From Plutella xylostella (lineage: Eukaryota > Arthropoda > Insecta > Lepidoptera > Plutellidae): a stretch of 64,000 nucleotides of DNA. The stretch lies in assembly GCF_932276165.1 (NCBI RefSeq), contig NC_063993.1, positions 11,542,001-11,606,000 of the forward strand, read 5' to 3'. The notes below the pieces were generated by a model. That model was not told the origin of the DNA and did no database searches. It saw only the letters and a list, made by a program, of their open reading frames with translations. The number at the start of each line of letters is the position of its first letter. Position 1 is the stretch's first letter. The position numbers and the translations under genes are program-made. Positions 11,101-25,000 of the stretch are shown here, one piece after another.

Positions 11101-14100
11101 TGCCTGTCCTAACCTACGGTGCACAGACTTGGTCTCTGACCGAACATCAGAAGTCCAAACTCAAGGTTTGCCAAAGAGCGATGGAGCGTACTATACTTGG
11201 TGTACGAAGGATTGACCGAATCCGGAACACCACGCTACGCTCCTCGACTCGTATAACTGATGTGGGCGCACAGACTGCGAAGCTGAAGTGGGCCTGGGCA
11301 GGCCACGTCTGTCGCATGCACCCGGACCGGTGGGCCAGAATTGTCACCGAGTGGGTGCCCAGTGATGGACGTCGGCGTCGCGGAAGACCCAGACGGAGAT
11401 GGCGGGATGACCTCGACAGGTTTTTGCCTCAATGGCCGAAGGAAGCACATGATCGGGAACGGTGGTCAATTCATAAGGAGGCCTTTGCCCAGCAGTGGGA
11501 AACTATACAGGCTGCATAAAAAAAAAAAAAAATATATATATATAGTCCAAGTTGTCATAAATAATATAGATAGAAAGGTCTCATTCAAGTGAGCCAGGTG
11601 GATCTAACACGCCACAAATAATCCTACTTAATAAAGGCGAAAGATGCGAGTATGTGTGTGTGTTTGTTACCTCTTCACAACATAAAGGATAAACCGATTT
11701 TAATTAAATTTGGTATGGAGTCAGCTGACACTCTGGATTAACACATAGGCTATTTTTTATCGCCGAATTCGCGGGAACAGCTGTAATAGAATATATTCAC
11801 CAGATGGGCCTTGAAACTTCTTATTCCCAAACATCACGTAACCATCCAACACCCCAGTTTTGGAGTTTTAATAAATAAACAAATAGATAAACCCCTTCAA
11901 ACATTTGTATCTTATATTGGGCATGGAATATAGTCACATATTTTCAAGATAAGATAAGCACAGTCATTAAATATGTATTTCTCCAATCTTATCTGAGGAC
12001 TACTCGTAAAATCTTTTCATGCACGATAATGATGAGTGGTGAGCAGTGATTTATTGATTCTTGATGACATTTATAGGGTTCCGTAGTCTAATAGGAAACC
12101 GATTCTCTAGCCCGTTTCGATAGTCTACTAGGAAGTTTCGTCATGTCTGTCCGTCCTGGCTCGTTCTCCGCCGTTTCTGCAACGATAATTGGGGTAGAGA
12201 TAGATAATCCAAAAATAGATTTTTAACATTATCGAAAAATAAATATTTTTACCCCCCCTCCCGTACAGCAAAAAGTTGATTAGGTTAAAAAGGTATCTTT
12301 AAATACAACAAAAATTGCCTTGAAGCCATGTGGATCAAAACCCCCAGTCTCAAGACATGCTAATACAAAGTTAAAATTAGAGCGTAACCCTGCTCTTTAC
12401 TTTTGAAATACTGTGTTTACAATATTTACAATAAATCTGAAAAAAATTGTATCTCCAAGTAATACTTTCAACGAAAGCTACAGCGGACTCTGTATCATAC
12501 ATAGTTATTTTTATACAACTCGACCAACTTATGACGTGCAGTTGCCCTAACTAAATGGTCATGTATGGATATTTTTTGGTGTCACTCGGTCAGCACATCT
12601 TGTGGCAACGGAACCCTTTCATGTGCGTGTCTGACACGCTCTTGGCCGGTTTTTTGTTATAACTGATAAGATAAAACATTGTCTGTATTGGAAATTGGAA
12701 CCAGTACTAGGTGAACTTGGTGAAGCCCTCAGGAGAGCGTCAGCTGATATTATCATTTGATTGAGGCGGGTACAGATGCCGTATGAAACAGCGCCAGTTT
12801 GTTTACAGTGTGGACTGACTGCTGCCACTGCCTGCGACAACTCAGTGTAGTGACATTATGCACATGCAGTTGCAGGTGAGCCTGCAGGATGCACTCACTG
12901 CAGATTAGTAAGTATTTATCAGGTTTTCATTAGCAACTAGAAAAATATAAAAGTAGAATCTTGAGGAAATATTATACCTAATAATTAATAACATACAAGC
13001 TGCCTTGACCAAGACTTGAATATTTTTACAAGATTTGATTAGAATATATTTTTACTTAAATAGTAAAAGAATTTAATTTAAGAATAGATTACTTAAATAG
13101 TAAATACCATAATCAAATCTTGTAAAAATATTCAAGTCTTGGTCAAGTCAGCTTGTATGTTATTAATTATTATAATAGACTACACCTGAAAAAGTTCCAC
13201 CCGCAAAATGCGGACACCAAATGACCCCCATTTTTTTAAACATATGAAAGAAAGTTTTACAATTTAAGTTTCTAATACTCATAATGTACTTTAATGTAGC
13301 AAACGACGTCATAAAGCTAGCCTTTTCCGTTTAGGAGTAATTTGGTGTCACAGGAACTTTTTCATTGGTCGTGAGCATATTATATTACCTACTTCATTTA
13401 ATAAATACGCTTGCACCACAGCTACTACTTCTTCTAATTATTTTCAACTCTCTCTATCTTCCATTCAAAGGATGTCTGGTAGAAAAAACTCTAAGCAATC
13501 TGAGATTTTCCGTCAGAGACAACAACCATAGACAAAAACCGATTATAGATGGCGCTAGTAAAACTTCATACTCAACAGCACTGCATTTTTTTATTATAGA
13601 CGGCATGGATTCTAGTCCTTTCAGCCAAAACAAAAACTAAATTTATGTGACTTCATCCATATATGCAATATCAATAACTAATACATGGTTGTTATATGGT
13701 TTTGTGGTAGGTCTGTGACTTTGTATGATTTATGATATCTTCTGTTCCCTCATAAAAAACGACAGGCCGGTGGCCATCTATCGGACGATTTTGGAACTTT
13801 TAAACTGTCAAGGAAAAGTCCTCATTTTTGTACTGTTTTTCCTTTTTCTTTGTTTTTCAATGTTTTTGGAGCAAAGTCAATTTGTCAATAGTCATAATAA
13901 TATTAGTCTATGAAATGCAAATAAAGAGTATTTTGATCTGTGGTGTTTAATACCCTATAATTTAAACTCTTAGGGCCACTTGCAGAAACATATTAAATCT
14001 AGATTTAGTGTTAAATCTCGTTTTTGTGTCAAATTTTATAAGGATTGACGTTTATTAAATCGAGATTTGACACTTAATCTAGATTTAATATGTTTGTGCA

Positions 14101-15980
14101 AGTGGGGCTTAGTATTTTATTATAACCTACTCATCACACCCTTTCGAAATCACACCTTAATGTTTGGTAGTACTTCATTTTAAGCTAACAGTACCTTTTT
14201 AAAAAAATCTCTAAATATTAATAACAAAAAATATGGATAGTCTGTAAAGACATTTTTGTTGAAGCAATAATGGTGGTGGTGCCTACATGTTTGCCCGGTC
14301 TATCTTTTACATCTAGTATGATGGTTATTTTTTTCCTTCAGGCACATGGTACCATATATATGGAAAAAAATATTACTTTCCTATCTATCTTTCTATCGAC
14401 ACATTAACATGGTCAAACTTGTTTTTAACAAAATTATTTATTTATGTATTTATTTAATGTAACTATGATTTTTATAGGCAAGTAAAATGAGTTTATGACT
14501 ATTCTTGGAATATGTAATATCCACTACCATGCTCTGCGATAAGAAACAAGGCTACTTGCATTGTATAAATACTCCAACCGGAGCCCCTGCTATCACTCTC
14601 ATCCTACTCTGTACCGACAAGTTATGTTTTGTACTTGAATAAACATTTCACCAATTCTGTGAGTTTAACCCCATACTGGCCAACTCCCCAACATTGATCA
14701 AAATCTGTTACTTTGAATTGCCTGCACTCTTCTAGATTAAAGACCAATTGGCAACCAGGTATTTCGTAATTAAACCATATTCACACTCACACTGGCACAT
14801 TTAGAGCTTGAAAATATGATTACTATGCAATTGTAACTACTGCAGTATATTTTCCAATAATATATTTTGCAGTGGTAGTGTAATGCATAAGAGGCTTGAC
14901 TTTCATTCCTGAGGTTGTGGGTTCGAATCCGGCCATCTACCTATAATTTCTTTAAAAATAAGGAATTTAAGCACAATTATACTGCATGATTTTATGGTGA
15001 AGGAAAACATTGTGAGGAAACCTGCACATCTAGATTTCTAGCCTTGTATACTTTCACAAGAACCACTATTTATTTATTTAATCCTTTATTGCACAAATAT
15101 AAAATTAAGTGCACAAAGGGTGGACTTCATACTTTAAGCAATTTCTTCCAGTCAACCAACAGGAAGTGCACGAAAATTTAATTATAAGGAGTGCAAAAAG
15201 GACTAACACCAGTACTTAATTAATTTTGTCTCTCCAAAGTTTGTATATCAGTTCCACACTGACATTTAATTATTTTCAAATAGGAATCACTTATTACTAT
15301 AAAATCCTTTTCAAACATAGGTTGTAACCTTCTATTCTATTCTATTCTATTCTATTCTCTGTGGGGGTGTAAGTACCTGCACCTGGCTCTCTCGAGTGGA
15401 ACCTTTGTGCATATCCCCAAGGTCTAAACTGCCTTCCTAAGCTTGGACCATTTCCCACCACGCTGGTCCACTGCGGGTTGGTGGGTTCACATATCTAGAT
15501 GTGCTAAATCTAGATATGCAGGTTTCCTCACGATGTTTTCCTTCACCGTAAGAGCGATGGTATACATTGTACTTAAGTTAAAAGAACTCATTGGTACATG
15601 TCAGCGCCGGGATTCGAACCCGCATCTCTTGCGTGAGAAGCGGACGCTCACCCGACTGAGCTACCACCGCTGTTGTAACCTTCTAGTTTCCAAGTTTTTT
15701 AAATGTACCTCCATTTTATAGCTGAATAATATTTCAATGGGTGATGGTTAGAACATCCATCATGAAAAGACCCAAGTGTTGTTTCAGGTAGGTAAACTAA
15801 ATTATTATACTGTATGTATGAATAAAAACTGTACCCTGCTGCCCCACTAGGTGGCCATAGCATACCAAGAAGAAGAGTGTATGAATGAACTCTAACAAGA
15901 TAACAACATGTTAAGAAGCATGGATGGATAACTCAATTATGATAACAATGGGCATGGAAATCCTCAGCTTTCATACATTT

Positions 15981-16016
<36 letters not shown>

Positions 16017-19000
16017 CAGTAATCCACAGCTCAACATTATTACTTATAAACCAACATAATTTAACTTAACATAGGCCATTTAAGGATTATTATTACGTTT
16101 TTTTAACATTTAACGACAACATATTATATTACTAAGCAAGTATTACATAATAACATGTTATAAATTATCCTGTCTTCGTCCTTCGAGATTTAATTCTTCA
16201 CTATGTAGTAGCCCTGCTACGCGCTAAGCCTATCGCACAAGTTTAAGAGGTAGAAAGAAAAAATAAAACTAGGTACTTTTTCGATTAGTTAGTCTGGCCA
16301 CACTAACAACAGTCTACCTGCCAAACCGCCACCCGTTTAAATCCATTCTTGTCCGTGCGCGCGCGGCGTTCGCACAGGTTCCTACAATATTTAAACATGT
16401 CAAAGCGAAGTCATGAAAGTGCTACGCAAGGTGAATCTCGTGAAGAGAGATGGCTAAGGAAGTTGAAGTTATATGAAGAAAAATTGAGTGCGAAAAGAAG
16501 TCGGCTTGCTGAAAATCAGCAGATATTACCTCCAGTTGAAGGAGAAGTACAAATTGAAGGTACCTACCTATAAAATTTTTTACTAAATTTCCGTTGCATT
16601 CATCGGAAATGTTAATGTGATATTTATTTTTTTTGAATCCATTGAATTCTTTGGATAATCATTTGATAGTTATAACATCACCTAATGCATTCATGGGTGA
16701 TGCCATTTTAATATTTCTAAATTCCCGTTGCATTCATCGGGTCATCATATTTGGGGGTATTTTTACCTTAAATCGTGTGGACAGATTTTCAAAATTCTTA
16801 ATTATTTTGTTGTGCCTGTTGTATTCATCGGGCGGTAACGGTAACAAGTTATTTGAACCTACCCACCAATATTTTTTATTTGGGTTTTTATGGAAAAAAA
16901 TATCTATTCGAGTTTTTTTTTTTTTCGTATTCCAGAACATCCCGAATATAATGAGGGTATATTGGCCGGATCTCAACAGCCCACCCATATAGAAGTTGTG
17001 TTACCAGCAGACACCGAAAGAACGGCGCCTATAGATACTGAGGCTGCTGAGTTTAGCGAAATGACGGAAACGACAGCATGTACGAGCCCTAACTGCACTA
17101 CGTGCTACGTTATTGAGGAAAATATGGACGTCAGCGATTATGATCCCGATCTGTTACGAGAATTAGGAGATGAAGAAGCAGATCCCGCTGAATTCGGAGA
17201 CGACTTGCAAGCGGATGTTGCCGCAAGATTCCAACGAATATTACAAGATGGTCTTAATAAAGAGGAAAAGGATGGCCTTATTAAGAAATACCCTTATCCT
17301 AAAAATGTCCCATTAGCCAAAAGTCCAACTCTAAACCCGGAAATAAGCGTTAACTTAGCGGAGGCGTGTAAGTTAAGAGACAAGAGACTACTTTCAAAGC
17401 AAGATCAGCTTGGTAAAACACTTTCAGCTTTGGGAAAGGCATTAACAAATCTGTTAAAAAAAACACCAGATATTCCAGACGTCATACGTACTCTGAATGA
17501 CGCTGGTAAATTACTGGCAGACTCACATTATGCCGAGACTGATACTCGGCGATCGGTCTTAATACCTTTGATTGACAAATCTCTGGCAGATCCATTTAAA
17601 GACAGAAAAAGAGATACTTTTCTTTTCGGAGAAAAACTTGGGGATTTAGTAAAAGACTCACAGGGCATAAAAAAGACAGGCCAGTTCATTCACCCCGCTC
17701 CATCAACGAGTTCAAATTTAAATGCAAGAGGCCCATTGTCCCGAGGAAACCGACAGCAGCGCGGCGGCCAGTCGTACCATCCACGAGCCGGTGGGCCGAG
17801 AAATGTGCCGATGGGCCCGCCATATCAGAACCGACGGCGAGCAGCTCAGTACACAGCGCAGCAGCAGCCGCCCGCACGGCGCCATGTCGCGCCGCCGCCA
17901 GGCCCACCGGCGCCGGCGCGCCGTGCCCCTCCTCCACCGTACCGCCCCTCGACGAGTCGTCGAGCTTAGTGGCTCAACCTCCGCAGGTACAGGTACATTC
18001 CGGACGTTTGAAATATTTTCTTCAACAGTGGCAATCTATTACAAATGATGCATTTATATTGAAAACTGTGACTGGTTATATAATCCCCTTTAGTGAAGTA
18101 CCTCATCAAAATCCAATGGATTGTCCGCGACGATCTTTTGGTAGTAATGATTTGTCAGAAGTAAAAAATGAGATTAATCATTTATTAGACATTAAAGCCA
18201 TAAGGAGATGTAAAGAAACATCTGGTCAATTTGTTTCAGATATTTTCTTAATACCGAAAAGCGATGGTAGTAAACGATTTATCTTGAATTTAAAAAAACT
18301 TAATAAGTATATTTACACTGAACATTTTAAGATGGAGGATGTGAGGACTGCTACCAAGCTTATGTGTAAGGACTGCTATATGATTAATATTGATATTAAA
18401 GAGGCATATTTTTTATTGCCTATACATAAGTCTCATACAAAATTTTTACGGTTTTATTTTGAAGGGAATCTATATGAGTTTCTTGCACTACCATTTGGTT
18501 TATGTTCTGCACCATATATTTTCACGAAAATTTTACAACCGGTCTTTGCCCACCTACGATCTAACGGTCTTTTATCCGTTCGTTTCTTAGATGATTTTTT
18601 GTGCTTAGGAAAGACTGCTGAAGATTGTCTTAAAAATGCTAATATTACTATACAGCTTTTGACTAGCTTAGGTTTTGTCATAAACTTTGAGAAAAGTAAT
18701 TTAACTCCTCAAACTACCTGTAAATTTCTTGGTTTTTTGTTAAATTCTAACAAAATGATAATAGAATTACCAGCGTCAAAAAGACAAAAAATCTTGCAAC
18801 TAATTATTACATTGACCGAGTCAACCAGAATTCGAATTCGTGATTTTGCTCGTATCCTAGGTTCTCTTACCGCAGCATGCCCCGCGATAGTTTATGGTTG
18901 GGCTCATACAAAGTCTTTAGAAAGAGCCAAATATATAGCTTTGCTGAAGAATCATGATAATTATGACGCTTTTATGACAGTTACAGATAATTTACGTGAT

Positions 19001-22000
19001 GACCTCCATTGGTGGAAAAACAATATTTTAATTGCTGTCAATTCGATAAGAAATCAAAATTATGACATTGAAATTTATACAGACGCCTCCACAACTGGTT
19101 GGGGAGCAGCCTGTGATAAAGAGAAAACGGGTGGCCTCTGGACGACCACTGAAAGCACCAATCACATAAATTATCTGGAACTGCTTGCAGCTTATTTTGG
19201 GCTTAAATCTTTTGCGGGTCAGTACCGAAATTGTAATATTCTTTTACGAGTGGATAATACGACGGCTATTTCGTATATAAACCGAATGGGTGGTGTGCAA
19301 TATCCTCACTTAAATCAAATATCAAGAAAAATTTGGGATTGGTGCGAAGAACGCAGAATTTTTGTATTTGCATCATATATTCCTTCTTCGTTAAATACCG
19401 AGGCCGATGGCGAATCTAGAAAAATTAATGTTGACACAGAGTGGGAGTTAAGTTCTCAGGCATTTGCAAAAATTGTTCTACTATTCGGGGAACCATGTAT
19501 TGATTTATTTGCTTCACGAATAAATACAAAATGTCCCTTATATGTATCTTGGAAAAAAGACCCGTTTGCATATAATATTGACGCCTTTACGGTCGATTGG
19601 TCGCAATATTACTTCTATGCTTTTCCACCTTTTGCTTTGATTTTAAAGACGTTAAATAAAATTGTTTCTGATAAAGCAACAGGGATTGTAGTTGTCCCTC
19701 TATGGCCATCTCAGCCATGGTATCCGTTTTACATGTCTTTGTGCATCAAAACAATTGAGGTATTTTCTCCTAGTAAGAATCTGTTATCATCTCCTTTCAG
19801 GTCAACACACCCGCTATCACGCCACCTTTCCCTGGTAGCGTGTGTGTTATCCGGGAAGGGTTCCGTAAACAAAACGTTCCAGAAGAAGCTTTAGAAATAA
19901 TGCTTTCTTCGATATCGGATAATACTCGATCTCAATATACTACAAGTCTTAAATTATGGTGGATATATTGTCATAAAAATAACGTAGATTTTTTTAATTT
20001 TGATTTATCATTTTTATTGAAATTTCTTTCGGATTGTTTTGAAAACGGTTCATCATATGGAACTTTAAATAACCATCGCTCTGCGATATCTTTAATATCG
20101 ACTACTAGTATAAGTGATGAACCGAGACTAAAGCGATTCTTTAAGGGAATATTTAGGCGAAAACCGATATTTCCACGTTATGATTACACATGGAACCCTA
20201 GCATTGTCTTAGATTATTTGGATACTTTGAATAATGATTCAATCAGTTTAGAAAAGTTAACAAGAAAACTAGTTATGTTATTAGCATTGTCAACAGGACA
20301 GAGGATGCAAACTTTATCTTATATAAAAATATCGAATATGAAAACTTTTGAAGATCGCATTATCATTACGATTAAAGACATGATTAAGACTTCCAGAGTT
20401 GGGAAAGCTCAACCAGTTTTGAATTTGCCTTTCTTCCATCCTCGCCCGGGTATTTGTCCAGCCTCTACGCTGCAGAAGTATTGCTCGGTTACTGCCTCCA
20501 TACGCTCAAGCTCTGAGGATCACCTAATCCTAACATATAAGAAACCTTACAGACCAGCTACTTCGCAAAGCATGGGGCGCTGGATAAAGCAGACCTTAAG
20601 CGATAGTGGTATAGATACCTCAATTTTTAAAGCTCATAGCACAAGGCACGCATCAACATCTGCTGCTTCTAGAGCTGGCTTAAGTATTGACGTGATTAGA
20701 AAGACAGCTGGTTGGTCTGCGCAGTCAGCTGTCTTTGCTAATTTTTATAATAGACCGATTATTGATTCAAATACCAGTATACTTGATTGTTGTACCATTA
20801 ATGATAATATGTGATGATTTTGTAAATAAATCTAGATTAAGATTAACCTTTTGGTTTTTTTTTTTTTTTTTTTTTTTTTTCTTTATCTTTTTTGCAACAT
20901 TGATTATGACTTCTCTGAACATCTACATAGTGAAGAATTAAATCTCGAAGGACGAAGACAGGATAATTGAATGATCAAACGAACTTACCTAAGTGAAGTT
21001 CGATCTTAATTATCCTGTCTTCGTCGGAGAGATTTAAAGTCCCACCCTAACCCAAGGTTCAGTGGTAACCCACTTTTATTCCCTTATATAATCAATGTTG
21101 TTATATGATACTCCGCCTACTTAGCTTACTCTGAAATAATGAATTTAAACGGGTGGCGGTTTGGCAGGTAGACTGTTGTTAGTGTGGCCAGACTAACTAA
21201 TCGAAAAAGTACCTAGTTTTATTTTTTCTTTCTACCTCTTAAACTTGTGCGATAGGCTTAGCGCGTAGCAGGGCTACTACATAGTGAAGAATTAAATCTC
21301 TCCGACGAAGACAGGATAATTAAGATCGAACTTCACTTAGGTAAGTTCGTTTGATCATTCAAGTAGGTTGTAAGTAAGTATATAAGCAAAGAAACAAATA
21401 CTCGGGTAATTACTGAGTTCAAAAAATAACAATATTAATAAAATAATAGCAATTAAACTTTATACTGGAACATTATGAAAATGGAGTGGAAAATGGAAAA
21501 GGCTTATGTATCTATTTTTATGTATGCTGTGTGGTGTATTAGTATGTAAGTGGTACGTATGTGTTTGGGTGTGTCTGTGTGTGTGTCTGTATGAGTGTGT
21601 GTGTTTGAGCGTGTCTTTGGGAGTTTTATTTATTTAGGAACGAAGACAGGACATTATAGATTTCTTAAACGATGGCTTAGATGAATGAAATATGTCGAGT
21701 TCACGGAAATTATTATTAAACATTCTGGGCAAACGACAGCTGATAGAATTTTGTGCATAATTTGTATGAACTGACGCAGTGTAAAACAGGGGAGTATGGC
21801 GAGTGCGAGTGGTAGGAGTACGCAAGGCTAGAGTTTTGGTTATAAGAGTCGGACAGTCTATACTCCCATGACAAATATCGAAGAGCAGAAGCATGTCCAA
21901 CAGCTGACGGCGTTTCTCCAGGGTCGTCATTTCTAAAGGAGTGAAGAGGCTTGCCCGGAATCTATAATTCATATGGTGGAGGAACTTACGCTGAAGGCGT

Positions 22001-25000
22001 TCTAGCATGTTTTTATATATGAGGTAAGAGGGATTCCATATTGAACTGCAGTATTCCAAAATACTCCTAACATAAGCGCAATAAAGACTGATAACACACT
22101 TACGGCTTTGAAAAGGTTTGCTCACTCTCAACACAAACCCTAGGTTTTTAAAAGCTTTGGATGTTATTGTTTCAATATGATTGCTGAAAGTAAGTTTATG
22201 GTCTAGGATAACGCCTAAATCCCTTACTACATCAGTATTTACAATTTGGTAGTTATTTATGCTGTATGTGTGTAAAATTCTTTTGTTACTTCTAGAAAAA
22301 CTTATCTTGTTACATTTTGGCACATTAACGTTTATTCTATTTCTAACGTAGTAATCGGCAAGGCGATCCAGATCTTCCTGCAAGAGAAAACAATCATTCA
22401 GGGACCTTATTTTCATGTAAATCTTTTTATCGTCGGCATACAGGAGAAACTGCGCATGTTGAAAACAAGACCCAATGTCGTAAAGGTATGCCACATAAAG
22501 TAAAGGGCCCAAAATAGAGCCCTGTGGGACGCCGGAAGGAATTGTTACAAAGTCCGACTTATGCCCACCAATAACCACGGCTTGACTCCTCATAGAAATA
22601 TATGAACGCACCCAACGCAGTAAGTCACCACGTATTCCCAGTTTTTCCAATTTAAGCATTAAGATTACATGATCTACCCTGTCAAATGCCTTTTCAAAAT
22701 CGGTGTATATTACATCCACTTGAATTCGGTCGTCCATTGCCCTAAGAATGTCATCAATGAAAATGGCCAAGTTAGTCGTAGTTGATTTACCCTTGATGAA
22801 ACCGTGCTGCTCACTGGGGATGTTTGAGGATATATTGTGATAAATGTGACTGTGGCATATTTTTTCTATAACTTTACCAAATACGTTAAGCATTGATATA
22901 GGCCTATAATATTCTACTACGGCTTTTGAGCCTTTTTTGTGTACCGGGACAATATGTGCTACTTTCCATGCAGTAGGAAACACTCCTTCACGAAAAGATT
23001 TGTTAAAAATTATAAGAAGAGGCTTTACTAGTTCGTGTGCACAATTCACGATAAACACGGGTGGTATGCCATCACTACCTGCTCCTTTATTTTTATCTAA
23101 GTTAAGTAAGATTTTAAGTATTTCGTCCTCGGTTACCAATATTCCTTTGGTTATAATGTTTATGTTAGGATCGGGAAAATTCATTGCAGGGTAACTTTGT
23201 GGAGGAACACTGAACATGTTATGAAAGAAAGAGCTGAATGCTTGACAAATGTCTTTTTCACTGTTCAACTGTGTAGCGTTATATGTCATTACGTTAGGGT
23301 AGCCGGTTTTACCTTTCCGTTTAGATTTGATATAAGTCCAAATAAGTTTAGGGTTAGCTATAATGTTATCTTCCGAGTTTTTAATGTAGTTTTTGAAACA
23401 TTCTCTTTGAATTCTCTTATGTCTAGATCGTAATAATGAAAAAGTGTTGTAGTCGATTGGATTTTTATATTTCTTCCACCTAGCGTGATATTTTGACTTT
23501 TCAGCTATTATTTTTACTAAAGCACGACTGTACCAAATCGGATATTGGTGTGAACCACCCACCATCACTTTAGGAACGTGTTTTTCAATGGTTTCGTTAA
23601 TCTGAGTGTATAGTTGATTAACGCCGTCGTCTACCGTGCCGCTATTTAAAATACTATTCCAATCTGTTTTATTTAAAAAGGATTTAATAGACGCATAATC
23701 AGCTTTACGAAATTGATATTTCCATTGCTTAGTCATTGGAATATTTTCCATGTCAAAGGCGGTGGAAGAACCATCGATGGCAGGGTGAAAACGGTCCTCT
23801 GCGACAACAGGCAGACATGCATTGTGACAGTCCATTGTGAAGTTACTTAAGATAAGATCTAAAACATTATTACAGCAGTTCTTAAGTGTATTTGATTGTT
23901 CAAGTCCAATGAAGTTAATTATATTAAGGAATTCAGTTGCCGAATTTTGTAGTTCTAGGGAACCTTTTTTTAACACAATAGCCGAGTCTGAATCCCAGCA
24001 AATACACGGCAAGTTGAAATCACCAGTGACAAGGAATAAGTCTTCGGCATTATTAGACAACACCTCTTCTAGGAGTTCCATAAAATATTGTAGGCGAGTT
24101 GATAGTTTACGATCTGGTGGTATGTATACAACAGCTACATGAAGGTTTTTAGGCGAGCAAATAGCCTTGGCAGGAACAGTAAACCATATACATTCTAAGT
24201 CGGGGCGCTCCCAGTTTAGACGCGGGATAATGTTAAGGCGTCCGGCACAAAGCGCCAGCACTCCTCCACCGGTGGTGTCTGTGGAGCGGTCGCGTCTTAC
24301 AACGTCATAGCGGTCCAGGTTTACGAGTTCGGAGTTCAAAATGCCTTCACAAAGAGAGGTTTCCGTTATGAGTATCAGATCGTGTTTAAACTCGATAGTG
24401 TTGTTGTAGAATGTAGTTGTTTTAGTGCGTAGTCCATTAACATTTTGGTAAAATATTGATAGTTTTTTAGGATCGAATTATAAGACGGTGTGAGTTAAAC
24501 TTATCTAATATGTTTATACAGCTAACTATTTTTAAAGTGTTAAAGAACAGTGTTTTTAATAATGTAATTGGAATGGAATAAGTGTTACTTATAATATTAA
24601 TTGATTGTACATTGTAGCAGGTAAGTAGGTATTTAGTGTCTTCTATTGTATAATCAGTGAGCGTGTTAGGGGATGTGTGGATGTGTGAGTGTGACAGTGA
24701 GTGTGTATGTGAGTTTGTGTAAAAATATTTAATTAAACTTAATAATACAGATGAAAATAAGCCTTTTACATTTAGAAAAATAATAAAAGATTTGTTTTTA
24801 ACTCGGAGCAAAATAAATATCAGGACGCCATTTTCTTTATGTCGGCTTCTGACGAAATCAACAAATGCGGTGACTTTTCGTTCTTCCGAACATAAATTCT
24901 GCAGTTTTTTGTCCAGACGAAGTCATAAGAAGTTTCTTTAGCCTTTTCTTTACATTTCATCAGTAGCTGTTTAGAATGCAGCGTTAAATGCTCATTTACG

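Larger units (their letters stand above)
16163..21360 (+). mobile_element. Complete DIRS-type tyrosine-recombinase retrotransposon
   Basis: The 5198-bp element has inverted terminal repeats (left 16163-16341, right 21143-21360), three frames in order gag, RT/RNase H, tyrosine recombinase, and an internal complementary region (20923-21037). The internal region is the reverse complement of the left tip (20923-20968) fused to that of the right tip (20969-21037). It even carries the tip-specific variants CTTCGAGATTT (left) and CGGAGAGATTT (right). This is the defining plan of the DIRS1 group, which replicates through a circle. Its ends fix the element borders exactly. There is no target duplication, as expected. 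It sits in the 3' UTR of a LINE. All three frames look intact, so the copy could be autonomous. Confidence 0.95.

Noticed and set aside
14513..14665. Possible solo LTR (TG...CA, TATAAATA box, AATAAA signal)
   Set aside because: The layout is suggestive, but the 5-bp flanks do not match (GGAATA against TTGATC) and there is no second copy in the window. Left uncalled.
15588..15671. tRNA gene on the minus strand
   Set aside because: The tRNA-like head with A and B boxes is followed by a SINE body, tail and 14-bp target duplication, so it is a SINE promoter and not a tRNA gene.
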